A stretch of 64,000 bases of DNA from Streptomyces toyocaensis (GTDB taxonomy: Bacteria > Actinomycetota > Actinomycetes > Streptomycetales > Streptomycetaceae): assembly GCF_000725125.1 (NCBI RefSeq), contig NZ_JFCB01000004.1, positions 62,001 to 126,000 of the forward strand. Reading direction: 5' to 3'. The notes below the pieces were generated by a model, which saw only the letters and a list, made by a program, of their open reading frames with translations, was not told where the DNA came from and made no database searches. The position numbers were made by a program, and so were the translations under genes. This document shows positions 35,839 through 44,067 of this stretch, one piece after another. Numbering within the stretch: the first letter of the stretch is position 1; each line of letters opens with the position of its first letter.

Positions 35839-38278
35839 CCACCGACACCGTCTTCTGCAGGGACACCCCCGAGCCGTCGCGGCGCGGGTCGGGGTCCGGG
35901 AGCGCCACCGCGGTGCCGTTCTTCTGGGCGGCACGCGCCGGCACCGGGCCCGCCCAGGCCAGCGACAGGCAGTCCTCGCCCTTCAGGAACCGCTGGCAGC
36001 GCACGCCGCCGGTGGCCCGGCCCTTGCGCGGGTACTGGTCGAACGGGGTGAGCTTGGCCGTCGTCTGGACGGAGTCGTCCAGCGTGCCGCGCGAGCCCGC
36101 GACCGTGAACACCACCGCGTCCACCGCCGGATCGACCGCGGTGAAGCTGATGACCTTCGCGCCCTCGGCGAGCTTGATGCCCGCCATACCACCCGCCGGG
36201 CGGCCCTGCGGGCGGACCTGCGCCGCCGGATAGCGCAGCAACTGGGCGTCGTCGCTGATGAAGACCAGGTCCTCCTCGCCCGTACGCAGTTCCACCGCGC
36301 CGACGATCCGGTCGCCCTCCTTGAGCGTGATGACCTCCAGCTCCTCCCTGTTGGAGGGGTAGTCGGGCACCACGCGCTTGACGACGCCCTGTTCCGTGCC
36401 GATCGCCAGGCCGGGCGACGCCTCGTCGAGCGTGGTCAGGCACACCACCTGCTCGTCGTCCTCCAGGGACACGAACTCGGCCAGGGGGGCGCCGCCCGAG
36501 AGGTTCGGCGTCGGCATCTCCTCGGGCAGCTGCGGCAGGTCCACGACGTTCAGCCGGAGCAGGCGGCCGGACGAGGTGACGACGCCGATCTCGCCGCGGG
36601 CCGTCGCCGGTACCGACGAGACGATCACGTCGTGCTTGACCCGCTTGGCGCGGGAGGTGTCGCCGAACGGCTCGTCGTTCGCCGTGCGGGCCAGCAGACC
36701 CGTGGACGACAGCAGGACACGGCACGGGTCGTCCGCCACCTGCAGCGGTACGGCGGCGGCGGACGCACCGGCCGACTCCAGCAGGAGCGTACGACGGTCG
36801 TTGCCGAACTTCTTCGCCACGGCGGCCAGTTCCGCGGACACCAGCTTGCGCAGCTCCGCGTCCGAGTCGAGGATCCGGGTCAGCTCCTCGATCTCCGCGT
36901 TCAGCCGCTCCTTCTCGGCCTCCAGCTCGATGCGGTCGTACTTGGTGAGGCGGCGCAGCGGCGTGTCCAGGATGTACTGGGTCTGGACGTCGCTGAGGGA
37001 GAAGCGCTCCACCAGGCGCTGCTTGGCCTGCGCCGAGTTCTCGCTGGAGCGGATGAGGCGGATGACCTCGTCGATGTCCACCAGCGCCGTGAGCAGGCCC
37101 TCGACCAGGTGCAGACGGTCACGCTTCTTGCCGCGGCGGAACTCCGAACGCCGGCGCACGACGTTGAACCGGTGGTCGAGGTAGACCTCGAGGAGCTCCT
37201 TGAGGCCGAGGGTGAGCGGCTGGCCGTCCACCAGGGCCACGTTGTTGATGCCGAAGGACTCCTCCATCGGCGTCAGCTTGTACAGCTGCTCCAGTACCGC
37301 TTCCGGCACGAAGCCGTTCTTGATCTCGATGACCAGGCGCAGCCCGTGCGCACGGTCGGTGAGGTCCTTGACGTCGGCGATGCCCTGGACCTTCTTCGAG
37401 CCGACCAGGTCCTTGATCTTGGCGATCACCTTCTCGGGGCCGACCGTGAAGGGCAGCTCGGTGACGACCAGGCCCTTGCGGCGCGCCGTCACGTCCTCCA
37501 CCGTGACCGTCGCACGGATCTTGAACGTGCCGCGGCCCGTCTCGTACGCGTCGCGGATGCCGGAGAGGCCGACGATCCGGCCGCCGGTGGGCAGGTCGGG
37601 GCCCGGGACGTGCTTCATCAGGGCGTCGAGGTCGGCGTTCGGGTACCTGATCAGATGGCGCGCGGCCGCGACGACCTCGCGCAGGTTGTGCGGCGGCATG
37701 TTGGTGGCCATACCGACGGCGATGCCCGACGCACCGTTCACCAGGAGGTTCGGGAAGGCGGCGGGCAGGGCGACCGGCTCCTGCTCCTGACCGTCGTAGT
37801 TGGGCGCGAAGTCGACCGTGTCCTCGTCGATGGACTCGGTCATCAGGCTGGTGGCCTCGGCCATCCGGCACTCGGTGTACCGCATGGCGGCGGGCGGGTC
37901 GTCGTTGCCCAGCGAGCCGAAGTTGCCGTGGCCGTCGACCAGGGGGACACGCATCGAGAACGACTGGGCCATGCGCACCAGGGCGTCGTAGATCGACGCG
38001 TCGCCGTGGGGGTGCAGCTTGCCCATCACCTCACCGACGACGCGGGCGCACTTCACGTAGCCGCGCTCGGGCCGCAGGCCCATCTCGTTCATCTGGTAGA
38101 CGATGCGGCGGTGCACCGGCTTCAGCCCGTCGCGCGCGTCCGGCAGGGCGCGGGAGTAGATGACCGAGTACGCGTACTCGAGGAAGGAGCCCTGCATCTC
38201 GTCGACGACGTCGATGTCGAGGATCTTCTCCTCGTACGAGTCGTCGGGCGGCGGGGTCTTCGTGCTGCGGCGGGCCAT
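35819..38278 (-). CDS. parC: DNA topoisomerase IV subunit A (ParC)
   Basis: 819 residues. The breakage-reunion domain has [25 protein letters not shown], the quinolone-determining segment [17 protein letters not shown] and the catalytic Tyr in [10 protein letters not shown] coiled coil is near 430-500 ([17 protein letters not shown] ... [10 protein letters not shown]), followed by a C-terminal DNA-wrapping beta-pinwheel. No GyrA box (QRRGGKG) is seen, which favours ParC over GyrA. With parE 8.4 kb away. ATG at 38278 follows AAGGAG. Its 3' end lies in the tandem repeat. Confidence 0.94.
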   Translation of the reverse strand: MARRSTKTPPPDDSYEEKILDIDVVDEMQGSFLEYAYSVIYSRALPDARDGLKPVHRRIVYQMNEMGLRPERGYVKCARVVGEVMGKLHPHGDASIYDALVRMAQSFSMRVPLVDGHGNFGSLGNDDPPAAMRYTECRMAEATSLMTESIDEDTVDFAPNYDGQEQEPVALPAAFPNLLVNGASGIAVGMATNMPPHNLREVVAAARHLIRYPNADLDALMKHVPGPDLPTGGRIVGLSGIRDAYETGRGTFKIRATVTVEDVTARRKGLVVTELPFTVGPEKVIAKIKDLVGSKKVQGIADVKDLTDRAHGLRLVIEIKNGFVPEAVLEQLYKLTPMEESFGINNVALVDGQPLTLGLKELLEVYLDHRFNVVRRRSEFRRGKKRDRLHLVEGLLTALVDIDEVIRLIRSSENSAQAKQRLVERFSLSDVQTQYILDTPLRRLTKYDRIELEAEKERLNAEIEELTRILDSDAELRKLVSAELAAVAKKFGNDRRTLLLESAGASAAAVPLQVADDPCRVLLSSTGLLARTANDEPFGDTSRAKRVKHDVIVSSVPATARGEIGVVTSSGRLLRLNVVDLPQLPEEMPTPNLSGGAPLAEFVSLEDDEQVVCLTTLDEASPGLAIGTEQGVVKRVVPDYPSNREELEVITLKEGDRIVGAVELRTGEEDLVFISDDAQLLRYPAAQVRPQGRPAGGMAGIKLAEGAKVISFTAVDPAVDAVVFTVAGSRGTLDDSVQTTAKLTPFDQYPRKGRATGGVRCQRFLKGEDCLSLAWAGPVPARAAQKNGTAVALPDPDPRRDGSGVSLQKTVSVVAGPVS

Positions 38279-38635
38279 CGCTGCCGGCTCCTTGCTGAAG
38301 CGTGGGACGGGATCTGACGCGGACCATTGTGGACTGTTGCACTGACAGGCGGGACCAGGACCCGGCTCCGACCGGTCGGTTCGGCGGGTGCGGCGGCGCG
38401 AGCAGGGTACGCCGCGCGAGCGGCCCGTGCCGCACGCGGTCACGGCGCCCGTGGTCACGGCGTCCGCGTCCGGGCACGTCCACCACACCGGTACCACCCG
38501 CCCCAGCGGGTTCTCGCTCTCGGCGTAGCCGCCCCCGGGCGGGAACTTCGCCCGCCGTCCGCACGCTTGCATACAGTGGCAGGACCGGCAGAAACGGCGG
38601 TTTCAGACGACCGTCTCCGCAGTGAAGGGACGTAC
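38279..38635. other. Divergent promoter region, parC / M16 operon
   Basis: No gene. TTCGCC at 38547-38552 and TACAGT at 38572-38577 (19-bp spacer) are a possible promoter for the M16 operon, with a leader of about 50 nt. The parC promoter could not be placed. Confidence 0.4.
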
Positions 38636-40012
38636 ATGCCCATGGGTCACACGGCCACAGCCCAGGCAGGCTCCGGCGGCCTGACAGCGACCGAGCACCG
38701 CCTGGCCAACGGCCTGCGCGTGGTGCTCTCCGAGGACCACCTGACCCCGGTCGCCGCGGTGTGCCTCTGGTACGACGTCGGCTCACGTCACGAAGTCAAG
38801 GGACGCACCGGTCTGGCTCACCTCTTCGAGCACCTGATGTTCCAGGGCTCCGCCCAGGTGAAGGGCAACGGTCACTTCGAGCTGGTCCAGGGCGCCGGCG
38901 GCTCCCTCAACGGCACCACCAGCTTCGAGCGCACCAACTACTTCGAGACCATGCCCGCCCACCAGCTGGAACTCGCGCTCTGGCTGGAGGCCGACCGCAT
39001 GGGCTCCCTGCTGACCGCCCTGGACGAGGAGTCCATGGAGAACCAGCGGGACGTCGTCAAGAACGAGCGCCGCCAGCGCTACGACAACGTCCCCTACGGC
39101 ACCGCCTTCGAGAAGCTCACCGCCCTCTCCTACCCGGAGGGCCACCCGTACCACCACACGCCCATCGGCTCGATGGCGGACCTGGACGCGGCCACCCTGG
39201 AGGACGCGCGCCAGTTCTTCCGCACGTACTACGCGCCGAACAACGCCGTGCTCTCGGTCGTCGGCGACATCGACCCGGAGCGGACGCTCGCCTGGATCGA
39301 GAAGTACTTCGGCTCCATCCCGTCCCACGACGGCAAGCCCGCACCGCGCGACGGCGCCCTGCCCGACGTCATCGGCGAGCAGCTGCGCGAGATCGTGGAG
39401 GAGGAGGTCCCCGCCCGTGCGCTGATGGCCGCCTACCGGCTGCCGGAGGACGGCACGCGTGCGTGCGACGCCGTGGACCTGGCGCTCACGATCCTCGGCG
39501 GCGGCGAGTCCTCGCGGCTCTACAACCGGCTGGTGCGCCGCGACCGCACGGCCGTGGCCGCCGGGTTCGGCCTGCTGCGGCTCGCCGGAGCCCCCTCCCT
39601 GGGCTGGCTGGACGTGAAGACGTCCGGAGACGTGGAGGTGCCGGTCATCGAGGCCGCCATCGACGAGGAACTGGCCCGGTTCGCCGAGCGGGGCCCCACG
39701 GCCGAGGAGATGGAACGCGCCCAGGCCCAGCTGGAGCGCGAGTGGCTCGACCGGCTCGGCACGGTCGCGGGCCGCGCCGACGAACTCTGCCGGTACGCCG
39801 TCCTGTTCGGTGACCCGCAGCTCGCCCTGACCGCCGTCCAGCGCGTCCTCGAGGTGACGGCGGAGGAGGTGCAGGAGGTCGCCAAGAGCCGCCTGCGCCC
39901 CGACAACCGCGCGGTGCTCGTCTACGAGCCCGTCGCCCCGGACACCGAGGACACCGAGGAAGCCGCCGCAGCCGCCGGCAGCGACGAGAACAACGAGGAG
40001 GCGGCGAAGTGA
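38636..40012 (+). CDS. M16-family zinc metallopeptidase (catalytic subunit)
   Basis: 458 residues. The inverted zinc motif HLFEH (H62, E65, H66) is present, with the downstream Glu in QRDVVKNERRQRYDN. The N-terminal M16 domain is followed by the inactive C-terminal one (ALMAAYRLPEDG ... GGGESSRLYNRLVRRDRTAVAAGFG). It resembles the pitrilysin/PqqL/processing-peptidase group. ATG at 38636 follows AAGGGACG. The stop overlaps the GTG of a second M16 gene by 4 nt, so the two subunits are translated together and probably form a heterodimer. Confidence 0.92.
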   Translation: MPMGHTATAQAGSGGLTATEHRLANGLRVVLSEDHLTPVAAVCLWYDVGSRHEVKGRTGLAHLFEHLMFQGSAQVKGNGHFELVQGAGGSLNGTTSFERTNYFETMPAHQLELALWLEADRMGSLLTALDEESMENQRDVVKNERRQRYDNVPYGTAFEKLTALSYPEGHPYHHTPIGSMADLDAATLEDARQFFRTYYAPNNAVLSVVGDIDPERTLAWIEKYFGSIPSHDGKPAPRDGALPDVIGEQLREIVEEEVPARALMAAYRLPEDGTRACDAVDLALTILGGGESSRLYNRLVRRDRTAVAAGFGLLRLAGAPSLGWLDVKTSGDVEVPVIEAAIDEELARFAERGPTAEEMERAQAQLEREWLDRLGTVAGRADELCRYAVLFGDPQLALTAVQRVLEVTAEEVQEVAKSRLRPDNRAVLVYEPVAPDTEDTEEAAAAAGSDENNEEAAK

Positions 40013-41397
40013 CCGAGCTCGCCACGATGGACTTCCACCCCCGGCCGCAGGCGGGCGAGGCCAAGCCCTGGGCCTTCCCGGCCCCCGAGCGCGGTGCCCT
40101 CGACAACGGCCTGACCGTCCTGCGCTGCCACCGCCCCGGCCAGCAGGTCGTCGCCGTCGAGGTGCTCCTCGACGCACCCCTGGAAGCCGAGCCGGAGGGA
40201 CTCGACGGTGTCGCCACGATCATGGCGCGCGCCTTCTCCGAGGGCACCGACAAGCACTCCGCCGAGGAGTTCGCCGCCGAACTGGAACGCTGCGGCGCCA
40301 CCCTGGACGCCCACGCCGACCACCCCGGTGTCCGCCTCAGCCTGGAGGTGCCGGCCTCGCGGCTGCCCAAGGGGCTCGGGCTGATCGCCGACGCCCTCAG
40401 GGCACCGGCGTTCGCCGACAGCGAGGTCGAGCGCCTCGTCCGCAACCGCCTGGACGAGATCCCGCACGAGCTGGCCAACCCCTCGCGCCGCGCGGCCAAG
40501 GAACTGTCCAAGGAGCTCTTCCCTGCGAGTTCGCGCATGTCGCGGCCGCGCCAGGGCACCGAGGAGACGGTCGCCGGCATCGACTCCCCGGCGGTGCGCG
40601 CCTTCTACGAGAAGCACGTCCGCCCCGCCACGGCGACCGTGGTCGTCGTCGGCGACCTCACCGGTGTCGACCTGGACGCGCTGCTCGGCGACACCCTGGG
40701 CGCCTGGACCGGCTCCCCGGGCCGGCCGCGGCCGGCTCCGCCGGTGGTCGCCGACGACACCGGCCGGGTCGTGATCGTGGACCGCCCCGGCGCCGTCCAG
40801 ACGCAGCTGCTGATCGGGCGGGTCGGCCCCGACCGGCACGACCGTGTCTGGCCCGCGCAGGTGCTCGGCACGTACTGCCTGGGCGGCACCCTCACCTCCC
40901 GCCTGGACCGCGTCCTGCGCGAGGAGAAGGGCTACACCTACGGCGTGCGGTCGTTCGGGCAGGTCCTCAGGTCCGCCCCGGACGGCTCGGGCGCGGCGAT
41001 GCTGGCCATCAGCGGCTCCGTCGACACGCCCCACACCGGCCCCGCCCTGGACGACCTGTGGAAGGTGCTGCGCACGCTCGCCGCGGAAGGGCTCACCGAC
41101 GCCGAACGCGACGTCGCCGTGCAGAACCTGGTGGGCGTGGCGCCGCTCAAGTACGAGACCGCCGCGGCCGTCGCGAGCACCCTGGCCGACCAGGTGGAGC
41201 AGCACCTGCCGGACCACTACCAGGCCGACCTCTACCGGCAGTTGGCCGCGACCGGCACCGTGGAGGCCACCGCGGCGGTGGTGAGCGCCTTCCCGGTCGA
41301 CCGTCTGGTGACCGTCCTGGTCGGTGACGCGGCGCAGATCAAGGCACCGGTCGAGGCCCTCGGGATCGGCGAAGTCACCGTCGTGACGGCCGAGTAG
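40009..41397 (+). CDS. M16-family peptidase, non-catalytic partner subunit
   Basis: 462 residues. M16 fold throughout, but the position corresponding to HxxEH reads TIMARAFSEG and lacks the zinc ligands, so it is inactive. It keeps the substrate-binding Arg/Tyr segment LTSRLDRVLREEKGYTYGV. Together with the upstream HLFEH subunit it forms the usual alpha/beta pair. Starts with GTG in GTGA overlap. Followed by a hairpin terminator. Confidence 0.92.
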   Translation: MTELATMDFHPRPQAGEAKPWAFPAPERGALDNGLTVLRCHRPGQQVVAVEVLLDAPLEAEPEGLDGVATIMARAFSEGTDKHSAEEFAAELERCGATLDAHADHPGVRLSLEVPASRLPKGLGLIADALRAPAFADSEVERLVRNRLDEIPHELANPSRRAAKELSKELFPASSRMSRPRQGTEETVAGIDSPAVRAFYEKHVRPATATVVVVGDLTGVDLDALLGDTLGAWTGSPGRPRPAPPVVADDTGRVVIVDRPGAVQTQLLIGRVGPDRHDRVWPAQVLGTYCLGGTLTSRLDRVLREEKGYTYGVRSFGQVLRSAPDGSGAAMLAISGSVDTPHTGPALDDLWKVLRTLAAEGLTDAERDVAVQNLVGVAPLKYETAAAVASTLADQVEQHLPDHYQADLYRQLAATGTVEATAAVVSAFPVDRLVTVLVGDAAQIKAPVEALGIGEVTVVTAE

Positions 41398-41422
41398 CGC
41401 GACGCCGGCGGGCACACGCGCA

Positions 41423-41456
41423 CGGGCCCTGGCGACACGAACGTCACCAGGGCCCG
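41423..41456 (+). terminator. Terminator after the M16 pair
   Basis: 14-bp arms CGGGCCCTGGCGAC and GTCACCAGGGCCCG with a single non-Watson-Crick pair and a 6-nt loop, 26 nt after the stop. Confidence 0.85.
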
Positions 41457-41605
41457 CTTATGCCCGAATTGGGGCGGAGGTTGCCTGTCTGCCCTGTGGG
41501 ATGCGCTACAAAACGCGCGATTCGTTTGGGGATTGCGGGCGGTCCCGCTTAGCTTCATCCGGGCTGTTCGTCGGGCAGTGCGCCGCACCCGCGGCAGCGG
41601 ACAGC

Positions 41606-41765
41606 CATCGCCGAGTCCCCGTACGGCGCGAGCCAGGGGAGCCGGGGACCCATCCAGTCCCTGGGGTGAATCGGACGCCCGCGCGTGTCGCGAGGGGGTC
41701 CGTAGGAGACCTTCCTGCTCCGAACCCGTCAGCTAACCCGGTAGGCGAGAGGGAAGGAAAGGACC
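41606..41765 (+). ncRNA. c-di-AMP riboswitch (ydaO-yuaA type)
   Basis: The segment has the conserved blocks of the ydaO aptamer in order: TCGCCGAGTCC, GCGAGCCAGGGGAGCC, CTGGGGTGAATC, GAACCCGTCAGCTAACC and GGTAGGCGAGAGGGAAGGA. It lies in the 377-nt leader of a secreted M23 peptidase, 10 nt before the ATG at 41775. In streptomycetes this class controls cell-wall hydrolases, including RpfA and M23 proteins, and is turned off when c-di-AMP binds. An internal terminator stem is not clear, so the end may regulate transcription through a structure I cannot draw with confidence. Confidence 0.92.
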
Positions 41766-41774
41766 AACCTGTAC

Positions 41775-42548
41775 ATGGCGTTCACCCGCGCCACCGGGAA
41801 GCACCGCCGTCCCAGCCGCGTGCAGCGCGGCACCGCCCGCGCGGCGGGCGTCGCGGCCCTCGCCGGCACCGGCGTCGTCGGCTCCCTCGCGGCTCCCGCG
41901 CTCGCCGCCGGGCCCGCCACCGCGCAGACCGGCCTCACCCCCGTGGTCACCCTGGGCGACGCGGTCGCCGACCGGATCGACGCCCAGGCGGCCGCCCAGC
42001 ACGAGGCCGCACGCGAGGCGGCCGAGGCCGCCGCGCGGAAGGCCGCCGAGGAGGCGGCGCGGGAGAAGGCGGCGGAGGAGGCCGAGAAGGCCCGCGCGGA
42101 GAAGGAACGCGCCGCGCGTGAGGCCGAGCGCGAGCGCCTCAACACCTTCGTCTCGCCGATCCCCGGCTCGTACGTCTCGACCGGTTACAAGAGCGGCGGC
42201 GCCGTCTGGTCGTCCGGCAGCCACACCGGTGTCGACTTCCACGCCGCGAGCGGCACCCCCGTCCAGTCGGTCGGCATCGGCACCGTCGTCGAGGCCGGCT
42301 GGGGCGGCGCGTACGGCAACCAGGTCGTCATCAGGATGAACGACGGCACGTACACCCAGTACGGGCACCTGTCGTCCATCGCCGTCTCGGTGGGGCAGCA
42401 GGTCACCGCGGGCCAGCGGATCGGCCTCTCCGGCGCCACCGGCAACGTCACCGGCGCGCACCTGCACTTCGAGGCCCGCACGGGCGCCGACTACGGCTCC
42501 GACCTCGACCCCGTCGCCTACCTCCGCGCGCACGGCGTCAGCCTCTGA
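41775..42548 (+). CDS. Secreted M23-family peptidoglycan endopeptidase
   Basis: 257 residues. Signal peptide of about 45 residues ending ALAAG; an Ala/Glu/Lys/Arg coiled coil at 62-122; then a LytM (M23) domain. Zinc ligands are H150 and D154 (HTGVDF) and H231 in HLHFE, with catalytic-site H198 (YGHLS) and H229. It cleaves peptide cross-links in peptidoglycan during growth or resuscitation. Preceded by a c-di-AMP riboswitch. A clear terminator follows. The ATG at 41775 follows the riboswitch end, with GGAAGGAAAGG 12-22 nt upstream. Confidence 0.93.
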   Translation: MAFTRATGKHRRPSRVQRGTARAAGVAALAGTGVVGSLAAPALAAGPATAQTGLTPVVTLGDAVADRIDAQAAAQHEAAREAAEAAARKAAEEAAREKAAEEAEKARAEKERAAREAERERLNTFVSPIPGSYVSTGYKSGGAVWSSGSHTGVDFHAASGTPVQSVGIGTVVEAGWGGAYGNQVVIRMNDGTYTQYGHLSSIAVSVGQQVTAGQRIGLSGATGNVTGAHLHFEARTGADYGSDLDPVAYLRAHGVSL

Positions 42549-42570
42549 GACGCGCGCACCCGCGCCAGAC

Positions 42571-42599
42571 GAAGCCCCGGCTCCCGAGCCGGGGCTTTC
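42571..42599 (+). terminator. Terminator of the M23 gene
   Basis: 11-bp perfect arms AAGCCCCGGCT and AGCCGGGGCTT around CCCG, followed by TC; 23 nt after the stop. Confidence 0.9.
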
Positions 42600-42737
42600 G
42601 GCGTTCCGGGGGCGCCGCTCGTCCAAAAAATATGCATGGATTCCGGCCCGCCGTCGGAAATTGCCGTCGATTGCAATAGAGTCACGGAACGGACGTCAAT
42701 CGTCGGCGTTTCACGGGGATTAAGCCGGAGGTCGGTC

Positions 42738-43445
42738 ATGCGTATTCCCGCGCACTCGGTGTGCACGGCGATCCGGGACGACATCGTCGCGGGTGTCCAC
42801 GAGCGCGGCAGCCGGCTCACCGAGGAACTCCTCGCCCGCCGTTACGGAGTCTCCCGCGTGCCCGTCCGCGAGGCGCTGCGCACGCTGGAGGCCGAGGGCT
42901 TCGTGGTGACGCGGCGGCACGCTGGCGCGTGCGTCGCCGAACCGTCCGAGCAGGAGGCCGCCGACCTGCTGGAGATGCGCGTGCTCCTCGAACCGCTCGG
43001 TGCCTTCCGCGCGGCCCAGCGCCGTACCGACGCCCACCTGAAGGTGCTGCGCGGCCTGGTCCGGCTGGGCCAGGAGCGCGCCCGCCAGGGCAACAGCGAC
43101 GACCTGCGCTCCCTGAGCGGCTGGTTCCACGAGACGCTCGCCCAGGCCTGTGGCAGTCCGGCGCTGAGGGTGACGCTGACCCAGCTGCGGCACAAGATCG
43201 CCTGGATGTACGTCACCGAGGGACCGCCCGACCCGGTCGAGCACTGGTCGGAGCACGGCGTGATCGTGGACGCGGTGGCGCGCGGCGACGGCGACCGGGC
43301 GCGGGCCGTCGCGGCGCTGCACGCCGAGCGTGCGAGCGCCGGGCACCGGCTGCGTTTCGGCTCCGGCGCCGCCGGGCGCGCCGGCCGCGCGGGCCGTGTG
43401 AGGAACGCGCAACATCCCGTAAACATGCCGAGTCTGCGCCCTTAA
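42738..43445 (+). CDS. GntR-family (FadR/FCD) transcriptional regulator
   Basis: 235 residues. Winged helix at about 5-70 (SVCTAIRDDIVAGVHERGSRLTEELLARRYGVSRVPVREALRTLEAEGF) and an FCD ligand domain at about 80-210. The metal site ligands of FCD are partly visible (FHETLAQACGSPAL, HWSEHGVIVDAV). ATG at 42738 follows GGAGGT. The frame is open upstream. Convergent with ptsH. Target operon and ligand unknown. Confidence 0.85.
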   Translation: MRIPAHSVCTAIRDDIVAGVHERGSRLTEELLARRYGVSRVPVREALRTLEAEGFVVTRRHAGACVAEPSEQEAADLLEMRVLLEPLGAFRAAQRRTDAHLKVLRGLVRLGQERARQGNSDDLRSLSGWFHETLAQACGSPALRVTLTQLRHKIAWMYVTEGPPDPVEHWSEHGVIVDAVARGDGDRARAVAALHAERASAGHRLRFGSGAAGRAGRAGRVRNAQHPVNMPSLRP

Positions 43446-43522
43446 CACGGGTGACGTATACAAAAGAGGTGCACAACTCGGGGTCTTTTCTGCTGCCCTG
43501 AAAAGGGCGGAGCGGGAAAAGG

Positions 43523-43556
43523 GAAAGGCCCGCCCGGTGGTCCGGACGGGCCTTTC
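43523..43556. terminator. Bidirectional terminator between GntR and ptsH
   Basis: 15-nt arms GAAAGGCCCGCCCGG and CCGGACGGGCCTTTC with one mismatch and a TGGT loop, between convergent genes. Confidence 0.85.
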
Positions 43557-43608
43557 GGAGATTGTGGAGGCGTCTGTTGATTCAGCGCCCCGCGCCTTCT
43601 GTTTCCTT

Positions 43609-43890
43609 TCAGACGGTCTCGGGAAGCTCCTCGAGCCCCTCGGAGACCAGCTTCGCCAGCCGGTCCAGGGCGGCGTCGGCCCCCTCGGCGTCGGAGGCGA
43701 GGACGATCTCCTCGCCGCCCTGGGCGCCCAGGCCCAGGACGGCGAGCATGGAGGCCGCGTTGACGGGGTCGCCCCCGGCCCTGGCGATCGTCACCGGGAC
43801 GCCTGCGGCCGTGGCGGCTCGGACGAAGATGGAGGCGGGGCGGGCGTGGAGACCCTCGGCCCAGCCGACGTTGACGCGGCGCTCAGCCAT
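43609..43890 (-). CDS. ptsH: HPr, phosphocarrier of the phosphotransferase system
   Basis: 93 residues. H15 in GLHARPAS is the phosphorylated His. S47 in NAASMLAVL corresponds to the regulatory Ser46 of Gram-positive HPr. HPr passes phosphate from enzyme I to the EIIA proteins. ATG at 43890 is preceded by AAGGGCAGC. The gene is alone; ptsI is not adjacent, which is usual in streptomycetes. Lies between a GntR gene (convergent) and pat (divergent). Confidence 0.96.
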   Translation of the reverse strand: MAERRVNVGWAEGLHARPASIFVRAATAAGVPVTIARAGGDPVNAASMLAVLGLGAQGGEEIVLASDAEGADAALDRLAKLVSEGLEELPETV

Positions 43891-44054
43891 GTGTTGCTGC
43901 CCTTCGGTGTTCAGGGTTGTCTAGACCAGTTTCCCACATCGTGAAGCGTGCCGGGAGCGGCATGCGTGCCCGCTCCCGGTGACAGCCGGACCGCGGCCTC
44001 GGTCCGGCTGCCGTCCACCACACACTGCCTCGCGCCGTTGCCGTACGCGAGCCG

Positions 44055-44060
44055 TACTCT
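44055..44060 (+). promoter_or_regulatory. Predicted -10 (TACTCT) of a leaderless pat mRNA
   Basis: TACTCT ends 7 nt before the ATG at 44068. No ribosome binding site beyond GGGG at 44061-44064, which is very close to the ATG. Confidence 0.4.
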
Positions 44061-44067
44061 GGGGCTC

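Noticed and set aside
35480..38317. Plus-strand open frame of 945 codons over parC
   Set aside because: Antisense shadow with Leu/Arg/Asp/Val composition. ParC motifs are unambiguous on the minus strand.
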